A DNA stretch of 26,689 bases from an uncultured Clostridia bacterium (GCA_948562205.1 CAOYAN010000027.1:1-26689); one strand, 5' to 3'. Positions 8,865 to 17,301 are shown, numbered from the stretch's first letter. Notes: generated by a model from the sequence alone, not told the origin. Program-made: numbers and translations.

Positions 8865-9122
8865 GAATGACTTATTGTGCTTATTTACATGACCTATTGT
8901 ACTTGTTTTTGCCTATCTAAAACACTGGTACTATTCTTTAGTATCAGTGTATATATATTAAGACATAAAAATCCCTTGTTATTTCATTTTTTCTTGTGTT
9001 TTTAAATATTAGTTGTGTGTAGTCTTATCATGCTTATATCACTTTTAGTTACCATAATCATTTCCATTTCCTTTTTCTTTGATTACATATTTATCCTATC
9101 ATTTATATAAACTTTTTTCAAG
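8865..9122 (-). repeat. Leader element copy B, upstream of the 1495-aa surface gene
   Basis: Second copy, with the same order of parts: promoter-like boxes (9093-9121), a 17-codon ORF at 9055-9002 (MVTKSDISMIRLHTTNI), a small hairpin (8960-8977, kept by G.T pairs), and a larger hairpin (8922-8950: 6 bp, A.C mismatch, 5 bp, 5-nt loop) followed by TTTT. The TGACCTATTGTAC box is doubled here (8889-8902 and, as TGACTTATTGTGC, 8868-8880). A TATAAT at 8841-8846, just outside the element, is a second possible promoter; a matching TATATT lies at the same place after copy C. If that promoter is the main one, the hairpins lie upstream of it and would not be in its mRNA. Confidence 0.75.
9093..9121 (-). 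promoter_or_regulatory. Candidate promoter in leader element B
   Basis: TTGAAA (9116-9121) and, 17 bp on, TAGGAT (9093-9098), aligned with the promoter in copy A (TTGAAAAAAGT is shared). The -10 box is a weaker match than in A. The proximal TATAAT at 8841-8846 competes as the true promoter. Confidence 0.35.
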
Positions 9123-9151
9123 TAAAAAATACACATAATTTTTAATATTAG

Positions 9152-9181
9152 AAAAAAGGTAAGACTAATTTTAATCTTACC
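9152..9181 (-). terminator. Terminator of the 1376-aa surface gene
   Basis: GGTAAGA (9158-9164) pairs with TCTTACC (9175-9181). In the minus direction the stem is followed at once by six T (complement of 9152-9157). It lies 13 bp past the stop codon, a textbook rho-independent terminator, and separates this gene from leader element B. Confidence 0.88.
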
Positions 9182-9193
9182 CTAAATTTATAA

Positions 9194-12100
9194 TTAAATT
9201 AATTTTTTTCTTATAAATATTATAACTACTAAAAATATAATTGTTGCTACAACTAATATTCCTATATATAAAAATATATTTATATCCCCTGTATCTACTT
9301 TTTCTTTATAATTTAATGTATTTATTATACTATTTCCATCTATTTTTTTATCATAATATTTAAGTTCTCCATCTTTTCTTTCTTTTTCATCTATTCTATA
9401 TTCTATTTTATTTCCACTCTCATCATACTTTGGTAGTTTAAAACTACATTTCCAATTATTTTCTTCACTTACTACCTCTTCTGCTACTAGTTTATCTTTA
9501 TCATATACCTGAATAATTATACTTTCTGGTCTCATATTATATTTATTATTTTCATCTATCCATTTTTTATTTACATCTAAATTTTTATATTCTCCTTTAT
9601 CTATATATCTATTAGTTATAACATTTCCTACTATTTCTTTTTCGTAATATGGACTTACTACTTTCTCATCTATAGTATACTCTATTTTTCTTTCTTCTAC
9701 AATATTTTTTCCATCTTTATCTTTTACAATTTTATAATCATATTTTGGAACATAATATATTTTACCTTTCCAATTATTTAAACTACTTAATTTCTTTTCT
9801 TTTACTGTATCTCCATTTTTCTTAAGTTCTGCTATTATACTATCTGGTCTTACATTATTTATATTATTATTATCTTCCCATCTTTTTTCTACATCCACTT
9901 CTGTCAAATTATATTTATTTATATAACTTTTATAAACATCATGTGATTCTCCTCGAATATATCTTTCAACAACCACATAGTATGCATCTACATTATTATT
10001 TACAATGTATTTTTTTTCAATATCTTCATTTCCTATATATTCAATATTTATACTTTGGATACCTGATATTCCTATTTTATCAACTAAATAGTATAATGTA
10101 TTAGTAGATTTTACATAAACATACTTTTTATCTGTATACTCTAAATAATTTGCTGATATATTATCAAGATTCAATTTTTCAATAAGCTCATTCATAACAT
10201 CTTTATTTAGTGATAATCCATTTGAATTACAATCTGGTAAATAATATTCTTCATCTGATATATTATCTAAAAATACCCACTCATCATTATTTATATATTC
10301 ATCTGATACTTTAAAATCTTTAGGTAAATTTTCCTTAAACAATATAAAACTTTTACTAGATCCACCACTTAGATTTGTAATATCATCATTATCTCCTATT
10401 TTATATTCAAAATTATTATAACCATTCCCATTTTCTGATATATATGAACTATAATATTTATCTCTATGCAGTGCTGTTTTTATATATTTACCAATACAAC
10501 CAATTGCTATATATGAAAAATTTAGTCTTGCATTATTACTATCTAAAAATTCAATGTCTTTATATATTCCAGAATTTTCATCATAATTTTGTATTATTAT
10601 ATTATCACCAAAATCTATCTCATTTCCCAATATTATATAACTACTATTAAATATAGTAACATTATTTACACTCAAATATTTAACATTTTCTAATTTTGCC
10701 TTAATATTATTATCTAAAATTTTAGGTATGTATATATCATATTCATCTGTATCATAAGGAAAATCTGTAGCTACAATCTTATATATATATTGTTTTCCTT
10801 CCATTCTATCAAAAATCCATTTACTTCCTTTATGAAAAATTATAATATTTTCATATAATTCTTTTGGTATATTGTCTCCTAAATCTTTACTAAATTCTAT
10901 TATTTTTTCATTTTTACCATCTTCTAATTTCTCTTTGTAGTTTATTGTATAACTTATTTCAGCCTTTACCTCTTCCATATGCTCCCATTTATTTTTTTCT
11001 ATATTATAATTATTATATGTCATACTATCATATTCATAAAACTCATAGGATGCTTTGTTCTCATCAAATATTTTTTCATAGTGCTCCACAATACTATATT
11101 GTTTTAAATCATCTAATTCAATATATATTCCTTCAAATTCTAATTCACTATATATTTTATTTGATATATATTTATACTCATTTGATGAATTACTTAAATA
11201 ATACATTTTATCTAATATTTCATTATTTGTATTTCTTACTTCAATATTTAAATTTTTAAATCTTTCATCTATTTCTTCTGTTATATTATCTATTCCATTT
11301 ATTTTTACATTTACTTCAACATATCTTTTAGATAATTTAAAATTATAAATATCTCCTATTTTATCTGCTTCTATTCTTTTATAATATTTCTTACCATTTT
11401 CCTCATTATATTTTTCTAATTCTACATCATTTTCTAATACTTTATAGTTATTATCAAAAACAATATCAAAATCTGTATTCTTAGGAGCATATATATTAAA
11501 TGTTGCCAAATTATCATTTAATTCAATAAGTTCTGCAGTATAAAATACATTATTATTAATTTCTAAATTAATATTATATTCATCAAATTCTATCAAATCA
11601 CTTACTTCACTTATATCTAAATTTAAAGTTTTTACATTATTTACTTTTAATTTAAATTTATATTCATTAATATATTCTTCCATTTTTTGACCATAATAAA
11701 TATCTATTCCATATATATACTGAACTAAATTATCATCATTAGTAATATAATATTTCGGATTGCCATTTGTATCTTTATATACTCCTAAATAATTTACTTC
11801 TAATTCACTTAAAAATGAAACATCATATATTCCAATACTATTATCTTCAGATCCTATATATTGATATATTAAATCAGTATAGTATTTACCATAATCATAA
11901 TTTATACAATTAGTATTTGATATGAAAAATTTTTCATTATAATTATTTAGTATTCTTTCAATTTCATCTTCATCTTCTATATTTTCATTTGCTAAATATT
12001 CACTAAAATCTACTTTTACTCTTATTGTTCTTTTCTCTTTTTCTGTTATTTTTATATTACATTCTTCCAATACTTCACTTATTCTAATCCCATAATAAAT

Positions 12101-13324
12101 ATCCTCCCTATAATTATTTTTTATTTTTATTATTTCTTTATCATTACTTAAAATATCATAATATATCGAATCTAAATTTAAAGCTATATATTTTGCTTCA
12201 TCTGGTACTTCTACATCATATATTCCTATTTTATTTTCTTCACTTCCCCTATATTTATTAAATAAACTAGTATTATAGTCATCAGATTCATTTATAACAT
12301 CACTATTTATTGCAATAAACTTTTCTTTTACTTCTTTAAAAAATTCCTCAATATCATATTCATCTTCTATGTTCTCAGCTCTTAAATATTCTTCAAAATC
12401 TATTTTTATTCTTACTGTCCTTTTTTCTTTTTCTACTAATTTTACATTATATTCTTCTATTCCATCTTTTATTTTTATTCCATTATATATTTTATTATTA
12501 TAATTATCTTTTACTTCTTCTATTATATGATTTTCACCTACTAGATTATAATCATTATTATATTCTTCTAATGCAATGTATTTAGCCCCTTCTGGTACTT
12601 CTACATCATATATTCCTATTTTATTTTCTTCATTTCCTCTGTATTTATTATACAAATCAGTATTATACTCACTAGGTCTATTTATAATATTTTCATATAA
12701 TGAAATAAATCTATATTTTTTATCTTTTAAGAATTCATTAATTTCATCTTCATCCTCTATATTTTCATTTACTAGATCTTCACTAAAATCTATTTTTACT
12801 CTTACTGATTTTCTTTCTTTTTCTACTAATTTTATATTGTATTCATCTAAATCATTTTCTATTTTAAATCCATGATATATTTCATTATAATATAATATTT
12901 CTTCAACAGTTTGATTTGAATTTACTAAATTATAATAATCTCTTATCCATGAATTATCATAATCCAATATATAATATTTAGCTTCTTCTGGTACCTCTAT
13001 TTCATATATTCCGATACTATCATTTTCAGATCCTAAATAATCTACTTTTACTTCATGGTAATCATCTAAATTTTTACTTTTTGTTAAAATAATTTCATAT
13101 ACATACTCTTCTAAAAAGCTTTCATAATATTTATAATTTTCATTAGTTAAGTATTCACTAAAATCTATTTTTAAAGTTATAGTTCTAGTATTTCCCTCTA
13201 ATGCATTACTTCTACTTATCCCATTTATTGTAACTACTGTCATAGTTGCAATTAAAGCTATCCATAGCATTATTGTAAATACTGATATCTTCCTCTTAAT
13301 TTTTTCCTTTTCTTTATTTTTCAT
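9194..13324 (-). CDS. Large repeat surface protein with two Cna-B domains (1376 aa), paralogue of the 1495-aa protein
   Basis: Start ATG 13324 with AGGAGGT five bases upstream. The plan matches its neighbour: a basic N-terminus, a hydrophobic export segment ending SNALE, four tandem ~130-residue units starting near residues 51, 176, 305 and 435, a diverged middle to about 1140, two Cna-B domains (near 1145 and 1250), then KVDTGDINIFLY, a helix and RKK. It has one repeat unit fewer. The Cna-B and anchor region is almost identical in DNA to that of the neighbour (9260-9900 against 4390-5030), while the middle aligns only loosely, which suggests gene conversion or strong constraint on the stalk. 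It is probably a long surface fibre displaying variable repeats at the tip. Own terminator at 9152-9181; upstream element C lacks the distal promoter, so some transcription may come from the small gene before it. Confidence 0.85.
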   Translation of the reverse strand: MKNKEKEKIKRKISVFTIMLWIALIATMTVVTINGISRSNALEGNTRTITLKIDFSEYLTNENYKYYESFLEEYVYEIILTKSKNLDDYHEVKVDYLGSENDSIGIYEIEVPEEAKYYILDYDNSWIRDYYNLVNSNQTVEEILYYNEIYHGFKIENDLDEYNIKLVEKERKSVRVKIDFSEDLVNENIEDEDEINEFLKDKKYRFISLYENIINRPSEYNTDLYNKYRGNEENKIGIYDVEVPEGAKYIALEEYNNDYNLVGENHIIEEVKDNYNNKIYNGIKIKDGIEEYNVKLVEKEKRTVRIKIDFEEYLRAENIEDEYDIEEFFKEVKEKFIAINSDVINESDDYNTSLFNKYRGSEENKIGIYDVEVPDEAKYIALNLDSIYYDILSNDKEIIKIKNNYREDIYYGIRISEVLEECNIKITEKEKRTIRVKVDFSEYLANENIEDEDEIERILNNYNEKFFISNTNCINYDYGKYYTDLIYQYIGSEDNSIGIYDVSFLSELEVNYLGVYKDTNGNPKYYITNDDNLVQYIYGIDIYYGQKMEEYINEYKFKLKVNNVKTLNLDISEVSDLIEFDEYNINLEINNNVFYTAELIELNDNLATFNIYAPKNTDFDIVFDNNYKVLENDVELEKYNEENGKKYYKRIEADKIGDIYNFKLSKRYVEVNVKINGIDNITEEIDERFKNLNIEVRNTNNEILDKMYYLSNSSNEYKYISNKIYSELEFEGIYIELDDLKQYSIVEHYEKIFDENKASYEFYEYDSMTYNNYNIEKNKWEHMEEVKAEISYTINYKEKLEDGKNEKIIEFSKDLGDNIPKELYENIIIFHKGSKWIFDRMEGKQYIYKIVATDFPYDTDEYDIYIPKILDNNIKAKLENVKYLSVNNVTIFNSSYIILGNEIDFGDNIIIQNYDENSGIYKDIEFLDSNNARLNFSYIAIGCIGKYIKTALHRDKYYSSYISENGNGYNNFEYKIGDNDDITNLSGGSSKSFILFKENLPKDFKVSDEYINNDEWVFLDNISDEEYYLPDCNSNGLSLNKDVMNELIEKLNLDNISANYLEYTDKKYVYVKSTNTLYYLVDKIGISGIQSINIEYIGNEDIEKKYIVNNNVDAYYVVVERYIRGESHDVYKSYINKYNLTEVDVEKRWEDNNNINNVRPDSIIAELKKNGDTVKEKKLSSLNNWKGKIYYVPKYDYKIVKDKDGKNIVEERKIEYTIDEKVVSPYYEKEIVGNVITNRYIDKGEYKNLDVNKKWIDENNKYNMRPESIIIQVYDKDKLVAEEVVSEENNWKCSFKLPKYDESGNKIEYRIDEKERKDGELKYYDKKIDGNSIINTLNYKEKVDTGDINIFLYIGILVVATIIFLVVIIFIRKKLI

Positions 13325-13396
13325 ACTACCTCCTATTTTTACTTAAATTTATTATTCTATTATTTTATACATAATATACCATTTTTAAAAAATTTT

Positions 13397-13580
13397 GAAT
13401 GACCTATTGTACTTGTTTTTGCACATCAAAAACACTGGTACTATTATTTAGTATCTATGTATATATTTTAAGGCGCAATTCACCCTTAATTTTTCTTTTT
13501 TTATTGTGTTTTTTAATGTTAGTTGTGTGTAGCTTAATCATACTTGTGATTGTTTTAGTTACCATAATTTTCATATTTTT
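13397..13580 (-). repeat. Leader element copy C, upstream of the 1376-aa surface gene
   Basis: Third copy. It keeps the TGACCTATTGTAC box (13400-13412), the larger hairpin (13432-13460, with one T.G pair and one A.A mismatch in the outer stem) followed by TTTTT, the small hairpin (13470-13487, with one G.T pair) and the short ORF from ATG 13565. The ORF again has the M-V-T-K ... S-M-I-K-L-H-T-T pattern but, because TAA became AAA, runs 36 codons to 13455. The distal TTGAAA box is missing: the element is cut short next to the end of the gene at 13592. A proximal TATATT preceded by TGG lies at 13373-13378. Confidence 0.72.
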
Positions 13581-13591
13581 TTCCTTTTATA

Positions 13592-14143
13592 TTACTTTTG
13601 CATATCTGAATTATTATTATCTCCAATAATATCATTGTTTGTTTTTTCACACTCATTCTTTTTGATTACTACATGACTAATGAATGAAGTATTATTACAA
13701 TGATCAAATTTTTGCTTATCTTCCCTATTTTTAACATACTCAATTATTTTGTCTCTTGAAATTACTGCCCTTGTTCTCCTATCTTTTGGAACATTACTAT
13801 CTGGATATTGTTCTAATAATTCTTTTTTGAGCTCTTCTGTATTAGTTAAATATACAAAGCCATATTCTTTTAGTGTAGAACCTACAAATTTCATAAAACT
13901 ACGATTAATATCCAAGTTTATACTTTCCAAATGTGGATATTTTTTCAATATTTCAGTACACCTTTTCATTGTTTTATAAATAAGTGGTTCTATATGTTCC
14001 CTATAATTTTTATCTATAATTATTTTCTTTTCATCTAATGTTGTCTCTTTATTTTCATCATAATAATGTTTTCTCATATCTTCTAACATTTTTGTAAAAT
14101 ATTTAATATATTTTTCTTTACCATTTGCACCTATTTTTTTATT
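13592..14143 (-). CDS. Unknown protein, 3' part of a gene split at an A7 run
   Basis: An ATG at 14089 gives 165 residues, but the frame is open back to 14143 and the extra codons (NKKIGANGKEKYIKYFTK) read as a natural lead-in. There is no Shine-Dalgarno site before 14089. The upstream ORF (14131-14448) ends exactly where this frame begins, at seven A. One extra A, or a -1 slip, gives one continuous protein of about 275 residues. The sequence is charged and helical, rich in Lys, Glu and Ile, with a hydrophilic Asn-rich tail; no signal peptide or membrane helix. I do not recognise the family. Its 3' end abuts leader element C. It may be a decaying gene or a product made by slippage. Confidence 0.5.
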   Translation of the reverse strand, partial: NKKIGANGKEKYIKYFTKMLEDMRKHYYDENKETTLDEKKIIIDKNYREHIEPLIYKTMKRCTEILKKYPHLESINLDINRSFMKFVGSTLKEYGFVYLTNTEELKKELLEQYPDSNVPKDRRTRAVISRDKIIEYVKNREDKQKFDHCNNTSFISHVVIKKNECEKTNNDIIGDNNNSDMQK

Positions 14144-14448
14144 TTATTTCCATTTTCATCCAATACTGGTTCTCTTGATACACCACAATGAATATGAATT
14201 GCACTTCTAGATACATTACAAGTTGCTATTAATTCCCTTTTTCCAGTAACCTCTGAATCAATTTGTAACAACTCATATGGGTGTTCATAATCATTTCCAT
14301 ATTCTAATATTGTTTTTCTTTGCTCTTTTATAACTGAAAACCTTTCATTTATTAATTTAACTTTCTCTTTATAGTCTAAATTATATAAACTTGTCCCAAT
14401 AGTAGAAAATATTTTCTTTAAATCTTCTATATTTTTCCAATATATCAT
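14131..14448 (-). CDS. Unknown protein, 5' part of a gene split at an A7 run
   Basis: 105 codons from ATG 14448 to the TAG at 14131-14133. No ribosome-binding site precedes the ATG, and an in-frame TAG sits just before it, so the 5' end may be missing. The start lies only 12 bp past the terminator of the SPFH gene, leaving almost no room for a promoter. Visible features are a helical N-terminal half and a His-containing strand (SAIHIHCGVSREPVLDENGNK). The last sense codons are AAA AAA, part of the heptamer A AAA AAA immediately before the stop, the classic layout for -1 slippage into the frame of 13592-14143. Family not recognised. Confidence 0.5.
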   Translation of the reverse strand: MIYWKNIEDLKKIFSTIGTSLYNLDYKEKVKLINERFSVIKEQRKTILEYGNDYEHPYELLQIDSEVTGKRELIATCNVSRSAIHIHCGVSREPVLDENGNKIKK

Positions 14449-14458
14449 CTACTAATAT

Positions 14459-14484
14459 AAAAAGTAAGGTTTTCCCTTACTTTT
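14459..14484 (-). terminator. Terminator of the SPFH gene
   Basis: AAAAGTAAGG (14460-14469) pairs perfectly with CCTTACTTTT (14475-14484) around a 5-nt loop. In the minus direction the stem ends in five T and starts 3 bp past the stop codon of the SPFH gene. Confidence 0.85.
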
Positions 14485-14486
14485 AA

Positions 14487-15686
14487 TTAATCTTCTATTG
14501 ACTTACCACATTCTGGACAGAATTTACAAGTATCATTTAATTCTTTACCACACTCTTTACAAAATTTCTTTGTTGGTTTTTTAGATCCACATTCCTCACA
14601 AAACTTTCCATTTCTTTGTTTATTACAATTAGGACAAGTCCAACTATCACTTTTTTCTTCTTGTTTTGGAGCTTGTGTATTTGAATTTTGTGGATCCATT
14701 GGTTTGGCTGAAAATGCATTAGTTTGAGCACCTGTAAACATACCACCACTAGTCATATTCATCATGCCAATTCCCATAAAGCCATTCATTGCACCATTAG
14801 AATTCTTTGCAGCTTCTGGCATTGCTTCAGCATAAGATTCAACAATTGCACCTTGTTGTTGATAAGCATCTCCACCAAGTTCATACTGATCAATCTTTTT
14901 ATTAGATTCATCATCTAGACTTACACCCTCAACATTAAATGTTACTAAAGTAATACCTCTATTTTTTATATCTTTATCAAATTCATTTTCATCCATTAAT
15001 TTTTTAATTTCAAATGTTTTACTAGGAATTTCTAAAGCTTCTACTTTATATTTGTCTGTACATAAAGCATTTAGAACATTTATAAATGATGAAACAACTT
15101 CAGTTCTAATTTGTTCTACTAATTTATCTTTTCTATACACATCAGCAGTTCCAGCAAATGTAGACATAAATGTAAATGGATCACAGATTTTAAATGTATA
15201 TTTACCATAACATTTAATTTTAACACTCATGCCAATATATGAATTAGTTCTAGCGTTCATTATTGGATGTCCCCAATCTTTGTATGGAACAGGTGTACTA
15301 GTACCAAAACCATTATCTGTTATTTCTTTTAAATTAAAGAAAAATACAGCTTGCTCTTTTGCAGTAGCACCATTGTATGTAAATCTTTGCCACATTTCCT
15401 TAAATGTTTCTCCAAATTGACCTGCAAAAAGTGATGGAGTACTAGATGTATCAAATGTATATACACCCTCCTCTGCAGAAGCATCAACAATTCTACCATT
15501 ATCATAAATAATAGCACATTGACCAGGACCTACTATAATAGTACTTCCATTTGAAATAACTCTATTTGGAGTTGTTACTTTTTTCATAAGGATATCATTA
15601 CCTAAATCCTCACATCTTATAGCCTCTTTCCATTGATCTTGTAAAGTACTTGATACAGCACCCACAGCAGCCTTAATTAAACCCAT
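14487..15686 (-). CDS. SPFH-domain protein with C-terminal zinc ribbons (YdjI-like)
   Basis: 399 residues from ATG 15686, with AGGAGGT upstream. Residues about 20-290 are the SPFH/virion-core-like domain (MGLIKAAVGAV ... DLGNDILMKKVTTPNRVISNGSTIIVGPGQCAIIYDNG ... EGVYTFD), the usual opening of the YdjI family. A Gly/Met-rich linker follows (MNGFMGIGMMNMTSGG), then two zinc ribbons in the last 52 residues (CPNCN...CEECG; CKECG...CPECG). Family members sit at the membrane, probably as oligomeric scaffolds like flotillins, and in Bacillus YdjI helps place a PspA-type protein. There is no classic membrane helix here. It follows the membrane protein at 15717 with a 30-bp gap, so the two form an operon from the promoter at 16506-16534. 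The YdjG/YdjH-like partners are about 10 kb away, beyond the surface genes. Confidence 0.88.
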   Translation of the reverse strand: MGLIKAAVGAVSSTLQDQWKEAIRCEDLGNDILMKKVTTPNRVISNGSTIIVGPGQCAIIYDNGRIVDASAEEGVYTFDTSSTPSLFAGQFGETFKEMWQRFTYNGATAKEQAVFFFNLKEITDNGFGTSTPVPYKDWGHPIMNARTNSYIGMSVKIKCYGKYTFKICDPFTFMSTFAGTADVYRKDKLVEQIRTEVVSSFINVLNALCTDKYKVEALEIPSKTFEIKKLMDENEFDKDIKNRGITLVTFNVEGVSLDDESNKKIDQYELGGDAYQQQGAIVESYAEAMPEAAKNSNGAMNGFMGIGMMNMTSGGMFTGAQTNAFSAKPMDPQNSNTQAPKQEEKSDSWTCPNCNKQRNGKFCEECGSKKPTKKFCKECGKELNDTCKFCPECGKSIED

Positions 15687-15716
15687 ATAAATTACCTCCT
15701 CTAAAATCTTATATGC

Positions 15717-16472
15717 TTAATTTATATCATAATCTTCTTTATATCCTATCATTTTCCATGTTTTAGCTAAAACATCACCTACTCTAGACATACAATATTT
15801 ACAATTTGCTGTCTCAAAGCTATCTAGTGGCGCTCCACAATTTGGACAATGTAGAACAAAAAGTTTTTCCCTATTTTTATTACTTATTTTTTTATAGTCA
15901 AAAATATATACGAAAGTACAAGTGTATCTTGTTTGCCTCTTTACATCACTATTTTTTCTTTTTCCATCAATATAATAATATTCAAGTGTAGAAGATGTAG
16001 TAAGAGTTGCAACACCATTTTTATTTTCATATCTTTTTAATGCATGCTTATGAAACACTACATCATCATACCTTACATCTATATTTCTATCCTTCATATC
16101 ATCTATACTAGAATTTATACTATCTTCTAAAAGTAACAAATCTTCATCTTTTATATGTTTTTTATTTTCAATTGCTAAAAATATTTTATTTAAGTTTGAC
16201 TCAATAGTATTATATATAGCATTAACATTAAAATCTGGAATATCTCTTACAACTTGTGGCAATACTAAACTTGTCATACCAACTACAGATTTTTCTCTAT
16301 TTAGTTCTTCTCTTGCTATATCTCTAGATGTTTTTATAACATTAGTAAGTTCACTAATACGTTCTTTTCCAATACTTTTTTTCACTTTAAATATGATATA
16401 CAAAACAAAAGTAAATATACATATTATAATTAAAAATAGTATTATAAATAATAGTAATAAAAAATTGCTCAT
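15717..16472 (-). CDS. Membrane-anchored protein with Tim44-like middle and C-terminal zinc ribbon
   Basis: 251 residues from ATG 16472, with a weak AAAGG site 6-7 bases upstream. One N-terminal membrane helix (residues 3-30) is followed by a charged helical stretch, then a domain with IYNTIESNLNKIFLAIENK ... VVFHKHALKRYENKNGVATLTTSSTLEYYY that resembles the Tim44-like/zinc-ribbon transport proteins found beside YdjI-type genes in Firmicutes. A zinc ribbon (Cys209/212 with 224/227) is near the end. The soluble part is probably cytoplasmic and works with the SPFH protein encoded downstream. The Tim44-like label is by resemblance only and is the least certain part of the call. Confidence 0.7.
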   Translation of the reverse strand: MSNFLLLLFIILFLIIICIFTFVLYIIFKVKKSIGKERISELTNVIKTSRDIAREELNREKSVVGMTSLVLPQVVRDIPDFNVNAIYNTIESNLNKIFLAIENKKHIKDEDLLLLEDSINSSIDDMKDRNIDVRYDDVVFHKHALKRYENKNGVATLTTSSTLEYYYIDGKRKNSDVKRQTRYTCTFVYIFDYKKISNKNREKLFVLHCPNCGAPLDSFETANCKYCMSRVGDVLAKTWKMIGYKEDYDIN

Positions 16473-16505
16473 AACATACCTTTCATTTGTATTATATACA
16501 GTTTT

Positions 16506-16534
16506 ATCTTACTATATATTAATTTTTTTGTCAA
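16506..16534 (-). promoter_or_regulatory. Promoter of the zinc-ribbon/SPFH operon
   Basis: Minus-strand TTGACA (16529-16534), a 17-bp spacer and TAAGAT (16506-16511). Transcription would start near 16499, about 27 nt before the ATG at 16472. A TATAAT also occurs at 16491-16496 but lacks a -35 at proper distance. Confidence 0.7.
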
Positions 16535-16605
16535 TACAAAAATATTTTCATAAATATGCTAAAATATCAAATAACTTGAAAAATTAAACTTAAAATAACA
16601 TTATT

Positions 16606-17256
16606 TTAATTTAAATATAAATCAATATCATTATTATTCTTTAATTTATTATATGCTTTCTTAATTTTTATATATTGACTATCTAATTTTTTAAATAATC
16701 CTAATTTTTCAAAATATTCTCTTACTTTAGGTTCATTAGTTATTCTAGATAAATTTATAGAATTATCACTATCTTTTATTTTATTAAATAATTAATTCAT
16801 TTAAAATTAATTCTTCACTTTGCTTATACGAAAATAAAGCTACAAGATTTAAAAATATTTTCTCATTTTTAGTAAGTTTATTATATTCAATTTTCCAAAT
16901 GTCAGATGGATTATTTAACATTTGTAGAATATATTTTTTATATCATTATTTTCTAGTTTTTTTATTGTAGTACATATAAGTGATATAAGTCTTGGATTAA
17001 AATTTCTATGATCTATTATATGTTTATAAAAATTATTATTTATTAAAGTAATATATTTATTACTCCAAAGTAAATTATTGTATTTTAAATGATTATATAA
17101 TATTTGACCTTTATTTTTGTAGTTATAATCTGTAACATTTACTAAAAGTTTATCCATATTCTCAGAACAAAAATAAAATTTTTCAAATACTTCTTTTGCA
17201 TTATTATATACATATGTTCTAGTTGTCAACAAAATAATATCTATTTTTATATCTTT
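16606..17256 (-). pseudogene. Decayed 3' end of a nSTAND3-type P-loop NTPase gene
   Basis: Three pieces in different frames join into one familiar C-terminal region. The first, 17256-16915, has ILLTTRTYVYNNAKE, then KGQILYNHLKYNNL and HIIDHRNFNPRLISLI, matching the T-T-R-E-Y-I, K-I-L-Y-N-H-L and Y-N-P-R-I-I motifs typical of novel-STAND-3 NTPases. The second, about 16920-16785, gives LNNPSDIWKIEYNKLTKNEKIFL. The third, about 16800-16606, gives NKIKDSDNSINLSRIT to a final stop at 16606-16608. Two frameshifts separate them. The 5' part with the Walker motifs and any effector domain is absent; the WYL promoter begins where it should continue. nSTAND3 proteins are often found in restriction-like and anti-phage loci, so this is probably a lost defence gene. 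It fills most of the 860-bp stretch without an intact gene. Confidence 0.75.
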
Positions 17257-17301
17257 TTATTAGTAAATATCTAGTAAATTATTCATTACAAAGCAAAAAA
17301 G

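Noticed and set aside
14537..14749. ORFs within the SPFH gene in other frames
   Set aside because: Out-of-frame shadows of a gene with clear family match, ribosome site and terminator.
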